Of a DNA stretch of 19,574 bases, positions 15,554-19,574 are shown piece after piece (within the stretch, counting starts at the first letter, position 1; each line of letters begins with the position of its first letter). Below the pieces are notes generated by a model, which ran no database searches, was not told the DNA's origin, and saw only the letters and a program-made list of their open reading frames with translations. Made by a program: the position numbers and the translations under genes. The stretch is from PLA5 sp040901705 (lineage in GTDB: Bacteria; Planctomycetota; Planctomycetia; Pirellulales; PLA5), in contig JBBDYI010000228.1 of NCBI GenBank assembly GCA_040901705.1, forward strand, positions 1-19,574, given 5' to 3'.

Positions 15554-16855
15554 TTAAGGATGCGCCGCCGTGCGATCGGCCGTCGCGGCGTCTGTGACGC
15601 TGGCGTCGCGATCGTCGTCGCGCGGACCTTGCACGGCGACGTTGACGAACAAGTAAAGGTTCGGTTCGCCGGGCTTGGACTCTTCGCCGTTGGTCATTCC
15701 ACCGACGAGTATCGGTCGGTCCAGCGGCGCACGGATCATGGTCGACAACCGATGCACGCGCAGGCTGCGCCGTTCGATCATGGCCGCGATGCGCCGAGTG
15801 CCCAAATGCAGCGATTCTTTCGCGGCTTTCTTGTCGTCGGCGGGGTCGTCGACGGGATCGCGCAGGCAAACGCGACTTCGGACGTCGAGAATGACCGCGT
15901 CGCCCGACGTCGAGACGCGCGGCGTCACCTGCAATACGGCGCCTTCCTGCACCAAGCTATGCACGGGTCGAAAAAGCACGCTGGTTTCGTCGCCGACCAC
16001 AGGAATGAACCCGGTCACGACGATCGACTGTCGGCCCGACGCGGTATGCACGGTCTGGCCGTCGAAGCAGGTAATCGCCGACCGATAGCCCGCCCGCGCC
16101 TCGTCGTCTTTCTGCAACGCAGCAACGTGCTTGTCGAACGCCGCCGCATCGACGAGGCCGAAGGCGTGTTTCGCATCGCGGATTTTTCCTTCCGCCGCAT
16201 CGTCGGCAACAAGCTCGGCCAGCTTGGCGTCGCTAAGCCACAGCCAATAACTGCGGACGGACACCGTGCGCTTCGCATCGCGATTCTTGCGCAGCGCGGC
16301 GACGAAATCCGCGATCTGGTCGTGCGTTTCGCCGTCGGTCGAGATGACCAGCGAACTGCCCAACTGCGTGATCGTGTGGTCGCCGCCCACGACGGACCAA
16401 CTCATCGGCGCGATCGCCGCTTGGATGGCTTCGATCAGTTCATCGATAGCCATCTGCGAATCGATCTCCGCGCCCTCAGGTATGTTGAAGCCGGCGCCGC
16501 CACCGCCGTATGCGTCATCGTCGTTGTTCTTGTCTTCGCCGACGGCCGGCAAGATCAACTTGCCCGTGCGGGTCAAATCGCTGTCGTAGTTGGCCGGATG
16601 CGACGGCGGCGTGGCGAACAAATCGCCGACCTCGTAGATGCGCACCGAAGTGGTCTTGCCGTCGCCATCCTGGCGCGACCCGCGGATCGTGCGAATGCCC
16701 GCGCTTGCGTGGTGAAGGCGTTCGAGACGATCCAGTTGACTCTTCAACTCGGCGATCTGCCGTTCGACATTTTCGTCCGCCGTGCTCTGGGCGTTTGCCG
16801 CCCACGCGGTAAGGGCGATGCCAAGCGATGCCAGGAATACGCGTCGAATCTGCAT
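15554..16855 (-). CDS. Exported secretin-like (planctomycete-type) protein, function unknown
   Basis: The 433-residue product starts with a signal peptide (MQIRRVFLASLGIALTAWAANAQ, cleavage after ANA). A short coiled coil (ENVERQIAELKSQLDRLERL) follows, then a domain beginning VRIYEVGDLF. A secretin N-domain-like segment (QMAIDELIEAIQAAI...LVISTDGETHDQIADFVAALR) comes next. The C-terminal part (GDETSVLFRPVHSLVQEGAVLQVTPRVSTSGDAVILDVRSRV) resembles the start of the secretin beta-domain. No complete secretin pore domain or other secretion genes are present, so a role in export is not established. It could be a periplasmic or outer-membrane-associated relative. The ATG at 16855 has GGAGGG about 9 nt upstream. 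The EF-hand gene ends 127 bp upstream on the same strand and may share its transcript. Confidence 0.7.
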   Translation of the reverse strand: MQIRRVFLASLGIALTAWAANAQSTADENVERQIAELKSQLDRLERLHHASAGIRTIRGSRQDGDGKTTSVRIYEVGDLFATPPSHPANYDSDLTRTGKLILPAVGEDKNNDDDAYGGGGAGFNIPEGAEIDSQMAIDELIEAIQAAIAPMSWSVVGGDHTITQLGSSLVISTDGETHDQIADFVAALRKNRDAKRTVSVRSYWLWLSDAKLAELVADDAAEGKIRDAKHAFGLVDAAAFDKHVAALQKDDEARAGYRSAITCFDGQTVHTASGRQSIVVTGFIPVVGDETSVLFRPVHSLVQEGAVLQVTPRVSTSGDAVILDVRSRVCLRDPVDDPADDKKAAKESLHLGTRRIAAMIERRSLRVHRLSTMIRAPLDRPILVGGMTNGEESKPGEPNLYLFVNVAVQGPRDDDRDASVTDAATADRTAAHP

Positions 16856-16982
16856 GGAACTCGCCCTCCGTCGGAATACAATTCGTGCGAACGCGAACAT
16901 GGACACGCGCCGAAGAAATCGACGAACCGCGCCGCATATCAAGAATTCAGTGTCGAGAACGCATCGCTCGCGTGCCGATTCA

Positions 16983-17855
16983 TCACGGTCGCGAACCGCG
17001 CGGCGGATTCGGACGTTGCCCGTTATTCGGTCCATTGCCGCCCTGCGGATTGACTCCCTGTCGCCCCGGCGTGATCGGCACGATCTTGCCCCCTACCTCG
17101 CGGAGGCCGCGTCGCCGCAGCGCTTCTTCCTTCGCCCGCTCGGCGTCGGTCGCGTCGGCGCGGGGCAGGCGGCGGTCGATGCGGCCGCGGTTGTTCGCGC
17201 CGTCGCCGTTGTCGGAGTTACCGCGCCGACCAACCTGCGGCGGCGGCACGGGCACGACCACCGGTTGCGCGTTCTCGGCCACTTCGATCGCCGCCGCCAA
17301 CAGATCGCGGGCGTATTGCTCGGCGGCTTCGGTGGCCACGTCGGTTCCGTTGCGCTGCACGTCGGGCCGCTGCATGTTGGCCAGCGCATCGCGAACCAAC
17401 TCGCGGCGATTGCTCGCCGTCTTGAGCACTTCGCCGTCGACCAACTTGTCGATCGCCACCTTCGCCTTGGTCCACTCGGCGTCGTCGAGCGCCTGATCGC
17501 GATTCGCGTCGAACCGCGGGAACAACCGCTTGGCCACATCGGCGACCTTCTGCCGCGCGGCGGCCGCGCGGCGCTCGGCAAGCGTTCCGCCGGCATTCTT
17601 TGGGCCAGCATTCTTCGGACCGGGATTCTTTGGCCCAGCATTCGTCGCATCGGCGTTCTTGGCATCGGCGTCCGTCGGATTCTCGGCTGCGTCCGCGTCG
17701 GGCCGCTCGATCGCCGGCTTGTCGCGCGTCGCATCGTCGCCGCCGCGATCCGCCCCCGCACCTTCCGGCGGCGCGGCAACCGCGTATCCGCAAGTCGCCC
17801 AACACAACGTCACCACCGCTGTTATCACCGTCAACGTAGCAAAAAAAGATCGCAT
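16983..17855 (-). CDS. Exported EF-hand protein with Asn/Ala/Gly/Pro/Lys pentapeptide repeats
   Basis: The 290-residue product has a signal peptide (MRSFFATLTVITAVVTLCWATCGYAVA). A low-complexity region follows with five-residue repeats of the type KNAGP (encoded by 17593-17667). Next is one EF-hand loop, DANRDQALDDAE, in the FPRFDANRD context, with Asp/Asn/Asp/Asp/Glu ligands at positions 1, 3, 5, 9 and 12. Position 6 is Gln where Gly is usual. The C-terminal third is Arg/Gly/Asn/Pro rich and poorly ordered. Such exported EF-hand proteins are common in planctomycetes and have no defined function; calcium binding outside the cytoplasm is likely. The ATG at 17855 has GAGGAA about 9 nt upstream. 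A candidate promoter lies at 17987-18015. Confidence 0.75.
   Translation of the reverse strand: MRSFFATLTVITAVVTLCWATCGYAVAAPPEGAGADRGGDDATRDKPAIERPDADAAENPTDADAKNADATNAGPKNPGPKNAGPKNAGGTLAERRAAAARQKVADVAKRLFPRFDANRDQALDDAEWTKAKVAIDKLVDGEVLKTASNRRELVRDALANMQRPDVQRNGTDVATEAAEQYARDLLAAAIEVAENAQPVVVPVPPPQVGRRGNSDNGDGANNRGRIDRRLPRADATDAERAKEEALRRRGLREVGGKIVPITPGRQGVNPQGGNGPNNGQRPNPPRGSRP
17593..17667. repeat. Five 15-bp in-frame tandem repeats inside the EF-hand gene
   Basis: Units such as GCATTCTTTGGGCCA recur every 15 bp for five copies with increasing divergence to the right. On the minus strand they encode the pentapeptides NAGPK, NPGPK and NA(D/T)(A/K)-like variants. The 15-bp period keeps frame, so copy number could vary by slippage. 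Confidence 0.85.
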
Positions 17856-17986
17856 AGCGTAATTCCTCGTTGGATTGCCGATTGGCGTTCGCATGGCCCA
17901 CTTGCACAGGTGGCCGAAAAGAATTCAATGGAATTGGAACGTTCGATCGGCACACTCGGTCGCACGCCCATCGGACACCCCTCGAT

Positions 17987-18015
17987 AGTATAGTCGCCAG
18001 CTACCCAACTCGCAA
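17987..18015 (-). promoter_or_regulatory. Candidate promoter for the EF-hand gene
   Basis: On the minus strand TTGCGA (18015-18010) and TATACT (17992-17987) are 17 bp apart. The -10 is one base from consensus; the -35 matches four of six. A transcript would start near 17980, about 125 nt before the EF-hand ATG. Confidence 0.45.
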
Positions 18016-18122
18016 ATCGCCGCCACCTGCGTTCGAGAATAAGGTGCCGAACAGCGGAAGATCGATGGGAACTTCTACGCGCGAAACCGTAACCGCTGTC
18101 GCAACTACATAACCTACGACGA

Positions 18123-19172
18123 TTACTCCGCCGCAGTCCGCCCCGCCGCCAATCGCCCTGCCACTTCGATCGCCTCGATCATGCTTCGGTAATCCGCCGT
18201 CCCGCGCCAGGCGAGGTCGAATGCCGTTCCATGCGCCACGCTCGTCCGCACGATCGGCAACCCCAGCGTGATGTTCACCGCGTGGTGCATACCCAACAGC
18301 TTCAGCGCGATGTGCCCTTGGTCGTGATACATCGCCACCACGGCGTCGAATTCGCCGTCGCGGGCGCGGACCATCAGCGTATCCGTCGGCAGCGGCCCGA
18401 CCAGCGGCAGCCCTTCCGCCAATCCCCGCGCCACGGCCGGCGCGATCATCCGCTGCTCCTCGTCGCCGAACAATCCCTCTTCGCCGGCGTGCGGATTGAG
18501 CGCACAAACGCCGATCGTCGGCCGCACGCCGTTGAGCCGCGTCATCATCGTGTCGACCAGCCGCGCCTTCGCCAGAATCGCGTCCTCGGACAACTCGTCG
18601 AACACATTGCGTAGCGCCGTATGCAGCGTCACATGCACGACGCCCAGCCCGCGCGACCGCGACGCGAACGCCGCTGGACCCAGATACAACATCATCGCCA
18701 CGTCGGCCACGCCGCAATGCTCGGCCAGCAGTTCCGTATGCCCCGGATAATGATGCCCGGCTTCCCATAGCGCCGCCTTGTTGAGCGGCGCGGTCACGAT
18801 TCCATCCACGCGACCGGCAAGCGCCGCATCGGCCGCCGCCACTAGCGCATCATAAGCCGCCTGTCCGCCGCGAGCGTCGATCTGTCGCGGCACGGCACAG
18901 AGCGCGTCGTCTGTTCCGGTGGGTACGCAACAAATCACGTCCGCCGTCGAATGTGCATCCTCCGGCCCGGCGATTTCGACCACCCGCGCTGCTGACCTCA
19001 CGGCAACAACCGCCCGCCGCAACAACTCCGGATGCCCAAACACCACCGGCCGGCAAACCGCATGCACGCGCGCGTCGCCCCACGCGGCGACGATCACCTC
19101 CGGCCCAACCCCGGTTGGATCGCCCATCGTCACGGCCAACAGTGGCAAGCTTCGAGAGTCAGGCATCGGCAT
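18123..19172 (-). CDS. pdxA: 4-hydroxythreonine-4-phosphate dehydrogenase
   Basis: The product (349 residues from the ATG at 19172) has the PdxA signatures: AVTMGDPTGVGPE at the N-terminus and TAPLNKAALWEAGHHYPGHTE. It also has CALNPHAGEEGLFGDEE and VAMYHDQGHIALKLL. The histidines in GHTE, NPHAGE and YHDQGH are the metal ligands of the family. It oxidises 4-phosphohydroxy-L-threonine with NAD and, with PdxJ, builds the pyridoxine ring in the DXP-dependent vitamin B6 pathway. Length is typical. Starts at ATG 19172 or 19166 are about equally likely; TTG at 19190 is a poorer option. No pdxJ is in the window. The stop lies 268 bp before the EF-hand ATG, so the two are probably separate units. The parS-like palindromes lie about 125 bp upstream of its start. 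Confidence 0.95.
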   Translation of the reverse strand: MPMPDSRSLPLLAVTMGDPTGVGPEVIVAAWGDARVHAVCRPVVFGHPELLRRAVVAVRSAARVVEIAGPEDAHSTADVICCVPTGTDDALCAVPRQIDARGGQAAYDALVAAADAALAGRVDGIVTAPLNKAALWEAGHHYPGHTELLAEHCGVADVAMMLYLGPAAFASRSRGLGVVHVTLHTALRNVFDELSEDAILAKARLVDTMMTRLNGVRPTIGVCALNPHAGEEGLFGDEEQRMIAPAVARGLAEGLPLVGPLPTDTLMVRARDGEFDAVVAMYHDQGHIALKLLGMHHAVNITLGLPIVRTSVAHGTAFDLAWRGTADYRSMIEAIEVAGRLAAGRTAAE

Positions 19173-19296
19173 TCCAAGTTCAACGCGCAAGTTTCGCCGG
19201 CGGCTTTTTCATCGCTACGCGGCGCGGCTTTCAACTGCCAAAACGCTCGGCAGTCGGCTACGGCAGTCGCCTTCCGCAGCACCCGCGCCAAAAGCC

Positions 19297-19318
19297 GCGC
19301 GTTTCACGTGAAACGCGC
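19297..19318. promoter_or_regulatory. parS: parS-type centromere site 1
   Basis: The perfect palindrome CGTTTCACGTGAAACG (19300-19315) equals the bacterial parS core GTTTCACGTGAAAC bound by ParB. GCGC on both sides extends it to a perfect 22-bp palindrome. ParB spreads from such sites to organise and segregate chromosome origins. No ParB gene is visible in the window. Confidence 0.82.
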
Positions 19319-19320
19319 TC

Positions 19321-19336
19321 CGTTTCACGTGAAACG
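19321..19336. promoter_or_regulatory. parS: parS-type centromere site 2
   Basis: A second perfect CGTTTCACGTGAAACG begins exactly 21 bp after the first. A third GTTTC half-site (19343-19347) follows in the same 21-bp register. Two turns of helix separate the centres, so the sites face the same side of the DNA. Confidence 0.82.
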
Positions 19337-19574
19337 CGCGCTGTTTCGATCCCGCGCCGTCACGCACTGGCCTGAATCAAGGCTTGACAACAAGGTGGCC
19401 GAAAACAGCGCTTGACACGCCGCGCCGACAAAAGTTCAGCCCACGGATCGCAAGCCGCACGCACTCCGGCTGCTCCCACTCCTCTCCCCAGCCCCCAAAC
19501 CCCCAGCCTCCAGCCCCCGTTCAAAGCACTGGCCCCACGACCCAAGGCAGGAACTCTTCATCCCCAACGCCAAG

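Larger units (their letters stand above)
19173..19574. other. 402-bp non-coding right end upstream of pdxA
   Basis: No gene is supported here. It carries the parS-type sites (19297-19347) and two TTGACA hexamers on the plus strand (19384-19389 and 19412-19417) without convincing -10 partners. A pyrimidine-rich C-tract region at about 19471-19517 is also present. A gene to the right of the window would be the natural target of rightward promoters. Confidence 0.65.

Noticed and set aside
14837..17053. 738-codon plus-strand open frame spanning the flavoprotein end and the region opposite the secretin-like gene
   Set aside because: It overlaps a clear flavoprotein gene in another frame, crosses REPIN copy 5, and then lies antisense to a gene with a signal peptide and good ribosome-binding site.
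18953..19375. Plus-strand open frames reading through the parS palindromes
   Set aside because: They are antisense to the pdxA start region, and their tandem VSRET or FHVKRA peptides come only from the duplicated palindrome.
19384..19440. Two TTGACA hexamers near the right end as tandem promoters
   Set aside because: Neither has a TATAAT-like hexamer 16-19 bp downstream.

Overview
The window looks like chromosomal DNA of a GC-rich planctomycete, probably near Pirellulales. The lineage signs are a PVC-type 'membrane-bound dehydrogenase', a large exported beta-helix protein with an LEPLEARAMLA-type N-terminus and a C-terminal dockerin, a formylmethanofuran-dehydrogenase-type subunit (FhcC) of the methanopterin C1 pathway, Tat- and lipoprotein-exported hydrolases, and many short exported proteins. 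These assignments come from reading motifs; no database search was run.

Layout, left to right. (1) 1-514: a small four-helix-bundle (S23/IVP family) gene between purine-rich 14-bp tandem repeats on the left and their inverted counterpart on the right. (2) 521-1336: fhcC. (3) 1337-3409: a leader region with a good sigma70-type promoter, then acpP and fabF (fatty acid synthesis) on the plus strand. (4) 3635-8739, minus strand: a large secreted beta-helix/dockerin gene, interrupted by a 10-N assembly gap, followed by a PVC-type sugar-dehydrogenase-like gene lacking the usual c-type cytochrome motif. (5) 9349-13225, minus strand: an alpha/beta-hydrolase lipoprotein and a Tat-exported glycoside-hydrolase-like protein, separated by a nested inverted-repeat element. 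(6) 13542-15378, plus strand: a MarR regulator followed 22 bp later by a flavoprotein with the GES and WxWxIP motifs of FADH2-dependent halogenases. (7) 15554-19172, minus strand: an exported secretin-like protein, an exported EF-hand protein with pentapeptide repeats, and pdxA (vitamin B6 synthesis). (8) 19297-19347: two perfect parS-type palindromes plus a half-site in 21-bp register.

The most striking non-coding signal is a five-copy family of 69-73 bp palindromes in intergenic regions (1495, 3534, 9072, 13389, 15414). Each arm is a 5'-GTAG plus its own small hairpin (GGCGAA/TTCGCC), and two arms face each other. This is the architecture of REP doublets (REPIN/BIME) mobilised by RAYT transposases; no RAYT gene lies in the window. 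The best candidates for new biology are the REPIN family, the inverted-repeat-flanked S23 cassette with its apparently empty counterpart at 10537-10701, the parS cluster, and the MarR-controlled halogenase-like enzyme.

Functionally the genes are mostly independent units: central metabolism (fhcC, acpP-fabF, pdxA), an exported polysaccharide or surface set (dockerin protein, PVC protein, glycoside-hydrolase-like protein, lipase-like lipoprotein), and a regulator-enzyme pair. Only acpP-fabF and marR-flavoprotein have spacing that strongly suggests operons; the EF-hand and secretin-like genes may form a third.
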